Positions 39,977-47,760 of a stretch of 64,000 nucleotides of DNA are shown here, one piece after another (position 1 is the first letter of the stretch; every line of letters begins with the position of its first letter). This DNA is from Spongiactinospora sp. TRM90649. GTDB lineage: Bacteria > Actinomycetota > Actinomycetes > Streptosporangiales > Streptosporangiaceae. The notes under the pieces are model-generated. The model did not search any database. It was not told the origin of the DNA and saw only the letters and a list, made by a program, of their open reading frames with translations. The stretch is from positions 186,001-250,000 of the forward strand of contig NZ_JARLTC010000009.1 of NCBI RefSeq assembly GCF_029382225.1, in the 5' to 3' direction. The translations under genes and the position numbers were made by a program.

Positions 39977-42229
39977 ATGTCCACCCAGCGACACACGGAG
40001 AACTCACCGCTGCCGGAAACCGTGGAAGGCGTGGCCGTGGTCATTCCCGGCCTTCCACCGGAAAGCGCCGCGGCCACGGCGGAGCGAACCCTCGCCGCCC
40101 TGGAAGGAACGTGCCAAGGGCATCGGATCATCATCGTGGGCGCGGATGTCGGCGAAATCACCGACGAACTCGCCACCCGATATCCGGGGCGTGTGATGGC
40201 CGTGCGTCACGAGGACACCACGGACCGGGAAACGGCGATCGTGGCCGGAATTCGGGCCGCGCTCGAAGCGGACGGCACGCGATGGGTGGTGCTGGCCAAC
40301 CCCGACGGCGGGTTCCACACCGACGACGTGCTCGACGTGCTGCGGGTGCGGCACGCGGAACGGGCGGACGCGGTGATCGCGGTCCGGTGCGAGCCGGGCG
40401 ACCTGCCGTCCCGGCCGCGGCCGGGTGGGCACTCCATGGCCGATGCCGTCCGCCTGCTGCTCGGCCCGCGCGGCCACGACGCCTTCCGCACCTGCACGCT
40501 CCTCGACCGGCGGCTCCTGGAACACCTCCTCCCGACCGGAGTCCCGGCGAACCCCGCGAACCCCGCGAACCCCGCGAACTCGGCCAGAACCGCCCGCGAC
40601 CGCGTCCGGATCGTCGAGCACCCCATCGAGCGCCCCATCGGGCCGCCGCGCGAAAGGCCCCGGAGGGTGCGGCCGAGGCGCCCGAGGATGCGGCCGAGGT
40701 GGAGATTCGCACCGCGCGATCCGGTGCTCGCCGGGGTGCTGGTGGTGTCGGTGCTACTGTCCGTCGCCGCGTTCGTGCATCACCTGCACCTGGGCACCGT
40801 GCTGTCCTACAGCGACGCCGTCTCCCACCTCCTCATCTCCCGGCGCGTCATCGACAGCCCCACCGCGGGCGCGGCACAGCTCGGCGGGGTGTGGCCGCCG
40901 CTGCCGCACGTCCTGACACTGCCGCTGATCTGGCACGACGGGATCTTCTACTCCGGCATCGCCGGTTCCCTGGTCTCGATGGCGTCGTACGTGATCGCCA
41001 TCAGGTACGTCTATCTGACGGCCGCGCGGATGGTCGAGGGCGGGCGGAGCCGGGCCGCCGGGCTGGCGGCGGCCGGGCTGGTCGCGCTCAACCCGAACAT
41101 GCTCTACCTGCAGAGCACCCCGATGACCGAGCTGCCATTGATCGCTTGCACCGCCGGGGCCGTATTCCACCTGCAGGAATGGTGCCGGACGGAGCGGTAC
41201 CGGCAGCTCACCATGGCGTCCGCCGCGACGCTGCTGGCCACGCTGACCCGCTACGAGGGCTGGGTGCTCGCGTTCGCGCTGACGCTCGTGGTCGGGTACG
41301 TCACGCTGCGCCGCAGGCGGGGGCTGGTCCGGATGGAGGCGCACCTGATCTTCTTCGGCCTGGTGGCGTTCAGCGGCATCGCGGCCTGGATCGGCTGGAG
41401 CCGGTTGATCTTCGGGGACTGGCTGTACTGGCACTCCGGCGAGTACGCCAAGCCGTCCCTGTGGATGCTGCCGCACGACGTGAACATCGGCTCATCGGTC
41501 ATGTCCACGCGTACCTACCTGTACGCGATATTCCATGACATGGGCTGGCTGTCCCCGGCCGTCGCGGTTGCCGGGCTGATCGCGTACGGCGTGCGACGGC
41601 GGCTGCGTCCCGAGGCCGCCGCGCCGTACACGCTGCTGGTGTTCCTGCCGTTCTTCCTAAGCGCGCTCTACCTGGGCATGCGCCCGCTGCTGGTGCCCGA
41701 AGTCGGGGAGTACCTCTACAACGTCAGATTCGCCATGGTGATGGTGCTGGCGGTGGCGGTGTTCGCCGGGTACCTGGTGTCGCTGGTCCCGCTGCGGCGG
41801 CGGCTGCGGCGGGCGGCGATGGTGGGCACGGCGGCCACGGTGCTCGCCGTCCCGGGGACGGCGACGCTGGCCGAACCGCTCCGCTGGGAGACGTTCCGGG
41901 ACCGCGCGGTGGTCGCGGACGCGGTGAACTGGCTGCGCGGCCACTACGACGGCGGGCGCGTGCTGATGGAGAACCACGGCAACGAGGCGGTCGTGTTCGG
42001 ATCCCGCATCCCGATGGGCCGGATCGTCTACGAGGGCAGTTTCCGCCTGTGGAAACGCGCCCTGGCGCGGCCCGCCAGGCAGCGCATCCGGTGGATCTAC
42101 GCGCGCACCACCCCCGGGTCGCCGGACCACCTCTGGCGGGCGATGCACAACGGTCCCGTGCTGGAGACGCACTACACCCTGGTCTACCGGGACACGTTCC
42201 AGCGGATCTACCGGCGGAAGGAAGTGTGA
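39977..42229 (+). CDS. membrane glycosyltransferase with N-terminal GT2-like domain
   Basis: 750 residues in two parts. Residues 1-190 resemble a GT2-type nucleotide-sugar domain (VAVVIPGLPPES, GHRIIIVGADVGE, WVVLANPDGGFHTDD). The PANPANPANPAN repeat and an Arg/Pro-rich linker (about 190-245) connect to a polytopic C-terminal part of GT39/PMT-like type with about ten helices. A catalytic-type acidic residue lies in the first outside loop (LSYSDAVSHLLISRRVID). PMT-type enzymes transfer sugars from lipid-linked donors on the outer face of the membrane. The stop overlaps the next ATG by 1 bp (TGATG), so it is coupled to the processive GT2 that follows. Confidence 0.75.
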   Translation: MSTQRHTENSPLPETVEGVAVVIPGLPPESAAATAERTLAALEGTCQGHRIIIVGADVGEITDELATRYPGRVMAVRHEDTTDRETAIVAGIRAALEADGTRWVVLANPDGGFHTDDVLDVLRVRHAERADAVIAVRCEPGDLPSRPRPGGHSMADAVRLLLGPRGHDAFRTCTLLDRRLLEHLLPTGVPANPANPANPANSARTARDRVRIVEHPIERPIGPPRERPRRVRPRRPRMRPRWRFAPRDPVLAGVLVVSVLLSVAAFVHHLHLGTVLSYSDAVSHLLISRRVIDSPTAGAAQLGGVWPPLPHVLTLPLIWHDGIFYSGIAGSLVSMASYVIAIRYVYLTAARMVEGGRSRAAGLAAAGLVALNPNMLYLQSTPMTELPLIACTAGAVFHLQEWCRTERYRQLTMASAATLLATLTRYEGWVLAFALTLVVGYVTLRRRRGLVRMEAHLIFFGLVAFSGIAAWIGWSRLIFGDWLYWHSGEYAKPSLWMLPHDVNIGSSVMSTRTYLYAIFHDMGWLSPAVAVAGLIAYGVRRRLRPEAAAPYTLLVFLPFFLSALYLGMRPLLVPEVGEYLYNVRFAMVMVLAVAVFAGYLVSLVPLRRRLRRAAMVGTAATVLAVPGTATLAEPLRWETFRDRAVVADAVNWLRGHYDGGRVLMENHGNEAVVFGSRIPMGRIVYEGSFRLWKRALARPARQRIRWIYARTTPGSPDHLWRAMHNGPVLETHYTLVYRDTFQRIYRRKEV
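40544..40579 (+). repeat. four tandem 9-bp repeats encoding PAN
   Basis: CCGGCGAAC followed by three identical CCCGCGAAC units, all in frame, encoding Pro-Ala-Asn four times in the linker of the glycosyltransferase. Repeat length is likely to vary between strains without shifting the frame. Confidence 0.85.
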
Positions 42230-43785
42230 TGACCTCGCTGGACCAGCGGCTCACGGCAGCGGTGACGACCACCCCGCCTCCCGCCGAGACCCTTGAACGC
42301 ACGGCCCCCGACATGACCGCGCGGCGGCTGCTGAGCCGCGGCCAGGTGGTGACCGGGAGTGTCGTGGCCGGCGGCCTGGGCGCCCTGCTGATCCTGCGGT
42401 GGGCGTTCGGCCTGGGCCCGTCGGCGCTGTGGTGGGGCCGGGCGGTGATCGCCACGGTCACCGCGATCTACGTCGCCGTCCTGGTCTTCCGGACGGCCGT
42501 GCTGGTGGGCGGCTGGCGATCCAAGGTGATCGAGTTCGGCGCGGCGACCGTGCGCGGCCTGGCGGATGACACGCTGCCGGTCTACACGGTGCTGGTGCCG
42601 CTGTACCGGGAGGCGAAGGTCCTGCCGCGCCTGCTGGAGCGGCTCCGCCTGCTGGACTATCCGCGCGACCGGCTGCAGATCCTGCTGCTGGTCGAGGAGG
42701 ACGACGCGGAGACCCGCACGGCGATGCCGGAGCTGGAGCCGCCGTTCGAGGTGGTCCTGATCCCGCCGTCGCACCCGCGCACCAAGCCCAAGGCGTGCAA
42801 CGTCGGGCTGGCCAGGGCGCGCGGCGAGTTCGTCGTCATCTACGACGCCGAGGACCGTCCCGACCGTGACCAGCTCCGCAAGGCCATACTGGCGTTCCGC
42901 GGCCTGCCGGACCGGGTGGTGTGCGTGCAGGCCGAGCTGCAGTACTGGAACCCGTGGACGAACTGGCTGACCCGCTGCTTCGCGGCCGAGTACGCGGCCA
43001 ACTTCAGCCTGATGCTGCGCGGCCTGGACCGCCACCGGCTGGCGATCCCGCTGGGCGGCACGTCCAACCACTTCCACACCGGGGCGCTGCGCGCGCTCGG
43101 CGGCTGGGATCCGTACAACGTGACAGAGGACGCCGACCTCGGCATCCGCATCGCGCGGCGCGGCTGGGACGTACGGATGATGCTCTCGGTCACCGAGGAG
43201 GAGGCCAACAGCCGCCTGGGCAACTGGATCCGGCAACGCAGCCGCTGGATCAAGGGCTACATCCAGACCTGGCTCGTGCACACCCGCCATCCGGTGCTCC
43301 TGTGGCGGCAGCTCGGCACGCGGCGCACGGTCGCCTTCCACCTCACGATGGGGTTCTCCACGCTGACCACGCTGGTCAACCCGTTCTTCTGGGCGCTGAC
43401 GCTGATCTACGTGTGCTCGGGCACCCGGTATGTGGCGGCGCTGTTCCCGGCGGTGCCGCTCTACTTCGGCACCGCGACCCTGGTGGCCGGGAACCTGCTG
43501 ATGATCTACTGCATGATGGCCGGCTGCCTGGAGCGCGGCCTGTTCCGGGCCGTGCGCGCCATGCTCACCATCCCGCTGTACTGGGCCTTGATGAGCGTGG
43601 CGGCCTACAAGGCGGTCTTCCAGTTGCTGCGGCCGAGCCGCCGGCACTTCTGGGAGCTGACCGACCACGGCCTGGTCGAGGACGACGCCACCGCCACCCA
43701 CGTCGCCCGGCGCGACCCGAGCCGCCGCTGGTGGCGGTGCGTCGGTGCGGCTATTCGGCGTCCTGGATCACGAACTTCTGGTTGA
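42229..43785 (+). CDS. processive GT2 glycosyltransferase, cellulose-synthase-like
   Basis: 518 residues. Two N-terminal helices precede a GT2 catalytic domain with YREAKVLPRLLERL, the nucleotide-sugar acidic motif YDAED (205-208), TEDADLG (about 300-305) and the processive signature QRSRW (336-340). C-terminal helices complete a channel. Such enzymes polymerise and export beta-linked polysaccharide from UDP-sugars. The ATG overlaps the stop of the upstream GT39-like gene. The last 12 codons overlap the convergent lectin gene. With that partner and the lectin, a surface glycan locus is likely. Confidence 0.85.
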   Translation: MTSLDQRLTAAVTTTPPPAETLERTAPDMTARRLLSRGQVVTGSVVAGGLGALLILRWAFGLGPSALWWGRAVIATVTAIYVAVLVFRTAVLVGGWRSKVIEFGAATVRGLADDTLPVYTVLVPLYREAKVLPRLLERLRLLDYPRDRLQILLLVEEDDAETRTAMPELEPPFEVVLIPPSHPRTKPKACNVGLARARGEFVVIYDAEDRPDRDQLRKAILAFRGLPDRVVCVQAELQYWNPWTNWLTRCFAAEYAANFSLMLRGLDRHRLAIPLGGTSNHFHTGALRALGGWDPYNVTEDADLGIRIARRGWDVRMMLSVTEEEANSRLGNWIRQRSRWIKGYIQTWLVHTRHPVLLWRQLGTRRTVAFHLTMGFSTLTTLVNPFFWALTLIYVCSGTRYVAALFPAVPLYFGTATLVAGNLLMIYCMMAGCLERGLFRAVRAMLTIPLYWALMSVAAYKAVFQLLRPSRRHFWELTDHGLVEDDATATHVARRDPSRRWWRCVGAAIRRPGSRTSG

Positions 43786-44284
43786 CGTTGCCCGTGCAGG
43801 TGAACTGGATGATCGGCGTATCGTTGGCGGTACGCGAGCCGAAGACGTCGAAGCACTTGCCGGCGTCGGTGCGGATCTCCACCCGGCCGGCGGTGGTCCG
43901 CTCGATGCGGAACCGCTGGTTGGCCCCGCCGTGACAGGTGTACTGAATGATCGGCGCGCCGTCGGCGAGACTGGCGCGCGCGACGTCGAGGCACGCGCCG
44001 GCGAAGGTCCGGATCTCCACCCGCTCGCGGTCCACCCGCCTGATACGGAACTCCTGGTTGGCGGCGCCGTTGCAGGTGAACTGGATGATCGGCGTCTCGA
44101 TGTCGATGCTCCTGCCCTGCACGTCGACGCACTTCTCGGCGAAGGTGAAGATGTTCACCTCGTCGACGCGGGGCGGCCCGCCGGCGTGCGCCGCGGGAAC
44201 GGCGAGCGTCAGAGCCGTCATGGCGCCGGTCGCGGCCAGCAGGGTCAGGCGGCCGGCGAAGCTTCTGGTAAGGCGTGACCTCAT
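43751..44284 (-). CDS. secreted ricin-type beta-trefoil lectin-like protein
   Basis: 177 residues. A signal peptide (MRSRLTRSFAGRLTLLAATG, cleavage probably after AHA near residue 36) precedes about 138 residues with three similar repeats of the kind CxDVxGxxxxxxTPIIQFTC..ANQxFRI. This fits a ricin B/beta-trefoil fold, with a conserved Cys pair in each repeat. It would bind sugars outside the cell. The ATG at 44,284 follows GAGAGGA. It converges on the GT2 gene with a 35-bp overlap, so it may bind the polymer made there, which is inference. Confidence 0.82.
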   Translation of the reverse strand: MRSRLTRSFAGRLTLLAATGAMTALTLAVPAAHAGGPPRVDEVNIFTFAEKCVDVQGRSIDIETPIIQFTCNGAANQEFRIRRVDRERVEIRTFAGACLDVARASLADGAPIIQYTCHGGANQRFRIERTTAGRVEIRTDAGKCFDVFGSRTANDTPIIQFTCTGNVNQKFVIQDAE

Positions 44285-44383
44285 GGTCGTGTGGGTCCTC
44301 TCTTCGGGAGCGGCGGGACCGGGCGCGAACGGGACTGGACGGCGCCGGCTGCCTCCCACGGGACCCGCGGGCGCCACTCGCTG

Positions 44384-44418
44384 CTGCTGATGCGCATGCT
44401 AACCATGCGCATCAGCAG
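44384..44418. repeat. perfect 15-bp inverted repeat (hairpin)
   Basis: CTGCTGATGCGCATG and CATGCGCATCAGCAG flank a 5-nt centre CTAAC. It lies about 90 bp beyond the pobA stop and 100 bp upstream of the lectin start, so it could be the pobA terminator or an operator at the lectin promoter. No T-tract follows on either strand. Confidence 0.7.
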
Positions 44419-44509
44419 TGTCACTCACCGTGCGCACGGCTCGCCGATGCCGTCCCCACCTGCTCCCTGAAGGGCTCCCTGAAGGCTCCGCGGAGGACTC
44501 CCCCGCTGG

Positions 44510-45694
44510 TCAGCCGCCCGCCACCAGGTCGGCGAAGGCACGGGCCGCGTGGTCGGAGGTGAACAGCCGGTCGAGCCGCGCCCGCGCGAGCCTGCGGCGG
44601 AAGTCACCCGCGAGCGTGGGGTCACCGGCCTCGTGGATCATCTCCGTCATCCAGCGGGAGAACTCCTGGTGGTTCCACACCCGGCGCAGGCAGGTCTCTG
44701 AGTAGGCGGCGAGCCGGGCGTCGTCCTTGTCGTGGACGGCGGCGCGCAGCGCGTGTGCCAGCACATTGGCGTCGGCGACCGCCAGGTTCATGCCCTTGCC
44801 GCCCATCGGGGTGATGATGTGCGCGGCGTCGCCGACCAGGAAGAGTCTGCCGTAGCGCATCGGATCCACCACGAAGCTACGCATCTCCACCACGGTCTTC
44901 TCGGTGATCACGCCGTCGGGCAGCTCGTCGTCGCCGAGGCGGATCCGCAGTTGCGACCAGATCCGCTCGTCGGGCCAGTCGTCCGGCTGGTCGCCGGGGG
45001 CGCACTCCAGGTAGAAGCGGCTGGCCTTCGGCCCGCGCGGGAAGTGCGCGGCGAACCCCTTGGTGTGGACGGCCAGCAGCGGCCGGCGCGGCGGCGCGAC
45101 GTCGGCGAGCACGGTGAACCAGCCGATGCCGTGGTCGTAGGAGTAGGTGGTCACGGCGTCGGCGGGCACGGTGACCCGGCTGACCCCGTGGTGGCCGTCG
45201 CATCCGGCGACGTAGTCGCAGACGATCTCGTGCTGGACACCCTCGGTGTCGCGGTAGGTGACGCGGGGCGCGTCGCCGTCCACGTCGTGCAGGGCTACGT
45301 CGGCCGCGTCGAACCGCAGGTCACCGCCGTCGGCCGTCAGGGCGGCGATGAGCCGCCCGACGAGGACCTGCTGCGGGACCAGGCGGCCCGCCCGGCCGTC
45401 GGACAGTGCGGGGATGTCGAGGTAGCGGGGACGCCCGTCCACCCGGAACTCCAGCACGCTGTCGTACGGCATGCCGGACAGCACGGCCTCGCCCATCCCC
45501 CATTCCTCGAACACCCGGGCCCCGGCGTATTCGAGGACGCCCGCCCGCTGCCGCCGTTCGATGTAGGTACGGCTGTGGCGTTCGAGCACCACGCACTCGA
45601 CGTTCGCCCGGCGTAACAGGTTGGCCAGGGTGAGCCCGGCCGGACCGGCGCCGACGACGACCACCGTGGTGCGTTCCTGGGAGATCTCCGGCAT
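44510..45694 (-). CDS. pobA: 4-hydroxybenzoate 3-monooxygenase
   Basis: 394 residues, the same length as the Pseudomonas enzyme. FAD motifs: VVVVGAGPAGL at the N-terminus, CDYVAGCDGHHGVSR (DG motif) and FLVGDAAHIITPMGGKGMNL near residue 280. The C-terminal NHQEFSRWMTEMIH is a recognisable PobA signature. It converts 4-hydroxybenzoate to protocatechuate with NAD(P)H and O2, feeding the beta-ketoadipate pathway. The ATG at 45,694 follows GAAGGGA; the frame extends upstream without a start signal. It sits downstream of, and co-directional with, a MarR-type regulator. Confidence 0.87.
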   Translation of the reverse strand: MPEISQERTTVVVVGAGPAGLTLANLLRRANVECVVLERHSRTYIERRQRAGVLEYAGARVFEEWGMGEAVLSGMPYDSVLEFRVDGRPRYLDIPALSDGRAGRLVPQQVLVGRLIAALTADGGDLRFDAADVALHDVDGDAPRVTYRDTEGVQHEIVCDYVAGCDGHHGVSRVTVPADAVTTYSYDHGIGWFTVLADVAPPRRPLLAVHTKGFAAHFPRGPKASRFYLECAPGDQPDDWPDERIWSQLRIRLGDDELPDGVITEKTVVEMRSFVVDPMRYGRLFLVGDAAHIITPMGGKGMNLAVADANVLAHALRAAVHDKDDARLAAYSETCLRRVWNHQEFSRWMTEMIHEAGDPTLAGDFRRRLARARLDRLFTSDHAARAFADLVAGG

Positions 45695-45772
45695 GGGCGT
45701 CCCTTCGGCTGAACGGCTCGCGGGGAACCGTGGGGGGTGGGGTGCGAAATCACCCCATGCCATGGCCTCATG

Positions 45773-46615
45773 CTAGGACGGGGAAGACGGATCGGCATCA
45801 GGTCCGTTGGCGAGCGCGGTGAGCAGGGCGTGCAGTTCGGCGGTCCGTTCCGGGCCGAGGGTCTTCTCGACGTGGCGCTCGACGGCCACCATCGCGTCGC
45901 GGACCACGGGGACGCGGGCGCGGCCGAGGTCGGTCAGCTCCAGGGCGTAGCGGCGGCGGTCGTGCGGATCCTGGCCCCGGACGGCCAGCCCGGCCTGGAC
46001 CAGCTCGTCGACGATCGAGGCGGTGGCGGGCTCGGTGAGGGCGAGCTCGTCGGCGAGCCGCTGCTGCGGGCAGGGGCCGAGCCGGTCGAGCGCGGGCAGC
46101 ATCGCGAAGTGGCGGGTGCGCAGGCCGTGCTCCTTCATCAGGGCGTCGCCCCTGCGCCGCAGGGCGTAGTGGGCCTGCGCGATCAGGTGCTCGGCGCTCG
46201 GGGCCGCCGCCTCCTCGTCGTCGGCCACCAGCGCGCCCAGCAGTTCGACGAGCCTGCGGCCCTGGGCGGGGGTGAGCGCGGCGGTGATCTCGGCGTCGCG
46301 CTCGGCGGCGGCGCGGCGCATGCCATCCAGCGCGGTACGGCCGGCGTCGGTGATCGACACCACGTGTGTACGGCGGTTCGCCGGGTTGCGGGTGCGGGTG
46401 ACGAAGCCCTGGGCCTGGAGCCGGTCGAGCAGCTTGACCATGATCGTCCGATTGATGCCGAGCCGGTGGACCAGGTCGTGCTGCGAGGGGGCGGCCTCGT
46501 CGGCGAGCACGTCGAGCACCACGAAGTCGCGGGAGGGGCGGTTCTCGCGCACGGCGTGGGTGGTGATGGCGGTGAACACCCGGCGCAGCAGGTGGCCGGT
46601 CGTGGGCCGGGCCAT
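45773..46615 (-). CDS. double-domain MarR-family regulator
   Basis: 280 residues comprising two consecutive MarR winged-helix modules. The first (about 1-140) has SQHDLVHRLGINRTIMVKLL and GFVTRTRNPANRRTHVVSIT. The second (about 145-280) has QQRLADELALTEPATASIVD and VRGQDPHDRRRYALELT. MarR proteins are usually about 150-residue homodimers, so this is effectively a covalent dimer. AAGGAGG lies about 8 nt before the ATG at 46,615. It is upstream of pobA and divergent from the hemerythrin gene, with three direct repeats between. Confidence 0.85.
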   Translation of the reverse strand: MARPTTGHLLRRVFTAITTHAVRENRPSRDFVVLDVLADEAAPSQHDLVHRLGINRTIMVKLLDRLQAQGFVTRTRNPANRRTHVVSITDAGRTALDGMRRAAAERDAEITAALTPAQGRRLVELLGALVADDEEAAAPSAEHLIAQAHYALRRRGDALMKEHGLRTRHFAMLPALDRLGPCPQQRLADELALTEPATASIVDELVQAGLAVRGQDPHDRRRYALELTDLGRARVPVVRDAMVAVERHVEKTLGPERTAELHALLTALANGPDADPSSPS

Positions 46616-46662
46616 GGCGATCACCTCCTTGGTCGGTTCACAGGATAGCGGTTCCCTTAGTG

Positions 46663-46705
46663 GTTGATAGTTGGGAAGTTGACAGTTAGGTGAGTTGACG
46701 ATTAG
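46663..46705. promoter_or_regulatory. three direct repeats between MarR and hemerythrin genes
   Basis: GTTGATAGTTG (46,663), GTTGACAGTTAG (46,678) and GTTGACGATTAG (46,694) recur with 15-16 bp periodicity in the 121-bp divergent gap. They are a likely binding array for the double-MarR protein or a promoter element. Confidence 0.55.
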
Positions 46706-46736
46706 CGTCGGTGGCCTGATGGAAGGGACCGGAAAT

Positions 46737-47378
46737 ATGGCTTTCAAGCTGGACATGTCGATGATGTTCGTCATGCACGACGCGCTCCGCCGCGAGCTGG
46801 AGCGGATCGCCCGCGTCACCGCCCCCGGCGGCGACGACCCTCGGACGATCTTCCGGACCGCCGTCGGCTGGGAGCTGTTCAAGTCGTACCTGCACGCCCA
46901 CCACCGCGCCGAGGACGAGACCCTCTGGCCGGTGATGGCCGGGCTGCTCGAAGGCCGCCCGGGTGACCTGGCGCTACTGGACGCCATGGAGGCCGAGCAC
47001 GCCCGGATCGACCCGCTGCTCGACTCGATCGACGCCGCCCTCGCCGACCACGAGTCCGGACCCGCGCGGCTGGGCGAACTGGCCGACACCCTGCACGCCG
47101 AACTCACCGGCCACCTCGCGCACGAGGAGACCGAGGCGCTGCCGCTGATCGATGACGTATTCGACGAGCAGAAGTGGAGCCGCCTCGGCGCGCGGCAGCG
47201 CGAACGGATCGGCGGTGACGTGCCGCGCTACCTGCCGTGGCTGCTCGACGACCTCGAACCGGAGCGCGTCGCCGCCATCCTCGGCGGGATGCCGGCGGAG
47301 ATTCGGACGGCGTATGACAAGGAATGGTCGGTCGCGTACGGGCGTCTTATTCTATGGCCGGGCATTCCCGGTAAATAG
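46737..47378 (+). CDS. hemerythrin-domain protein
   Basis: 213 residues. A helical bundle carries the spaced metal ligands of hemerythrin-like proteins: FVMHDALRRELE, YLHAHHRAEDETLW, DAMEAEHARIDP and LTGHLAHEETEALPL. These bind a di-iron centre for O2, NO or redox sensing in the cytoplasm. The ATG at 46,737 follows GGAAGGGACC; in-frame upstream starts overlap the repeat array. It is divergent from the double-MarR regulator, which may control it. Confidence 0.82.
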   Translation: MAFKLDMSMMFVMHDALRRELERIARVTAPGGDDPRTIFRTAVGWELFKSYLHAHHRAEDETLWPVMAGLLEGRPGDLALLDAMEAEHARIDPLLDSIDAALADHESGPARLGELADTLHAELTGHLAHEETEALPLIDDVFDEQKWSRLGARQRERIGGDVPRYLPWLLDDLEPERVAAILGGMPAEIRTAYDKEWSVAYGRLILWPGIPGK

Positions 47379-47439
47379 CAAATCGAGGCGTCGGCCGTCC
47401 GGTAATCTGCGATGGTTCCCCTGCCACAGGAGTCGGCCC

Positions 47440-47757
47440 ATGACGCAGCTATTAGCGGTTCCCGTCGCCGGGGGTGAGGCCGTGCTCTTCGAGGTGGACG
47501 CCGCCTCGATCGACGGCTCCGACCTCGAACTCGCGGCCGGGAACGGCGCGGTGGCCAGGGCCCGCGCGAGCCTGGACGACGTGCTGCGGACCATCAGACC
47601 GGCGCTCGGCAGCGTGGCCAAGGCGCTGAAGGACATGCGGCCGGACGAACTGGAAATCGAGTTCGGCGTCAAAGTCGGCGCCGAGTCGAGCGTGGTGATC
47701 GCCAAGGGCACCACGGAAGCGAACTTCACAATTCGCCTACTGTGGCGGCAACCTTGA
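47440..47757 (+). CDS. Trypco1 (CU044_2847-like) trypsin-co-occurring protein
   Basis: 105 residues, mostly beta then alpha: VAGGEAVLFEVDAA, then ARASLDDVLRTIRPALGSVA, then DELEIEFGVKVGAESSVVIA and TTEANFTIRLLWRQ. This is the small trypsin-co-occurring domain that comparative genomics places next to trypsin/STAND conflict proteins in multicellular bacteria. AGGAG precedes the ATG by 7 nt. The stop is 3 bp before the start of the protease-STAND-kinase fusion, so the two are co-translated. It is likely the substrate, inhibitor or activator of that protease, which is inferred. Confidence 0.8.
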   Translation: MTQLLAVPVAGGEAVLFEVDAASIDGSDLELAAGNGAVARARASLDDVLRTIRPALGSVAKALKDMRPDELEIEFGVKVGAESSVVIAKGTTEANFTIRLLWRQP

Positions 47758-47760
47758 AAT

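Noticed and set aside
40544-40579. PAN repeat as a CRISPR-like or mobile repeat
   Set aside because: Contiguous 9-bp units without spacers, in frame in a linker; an ordinary coding microsatellite.
45773-47107. 444-residue version of the MarR protein
   Set aside because: The extra N-terminus crosses the divergent promoter and is antisense to the hemerythrin gene; AAGGAGG marks the ATG at 46,615.
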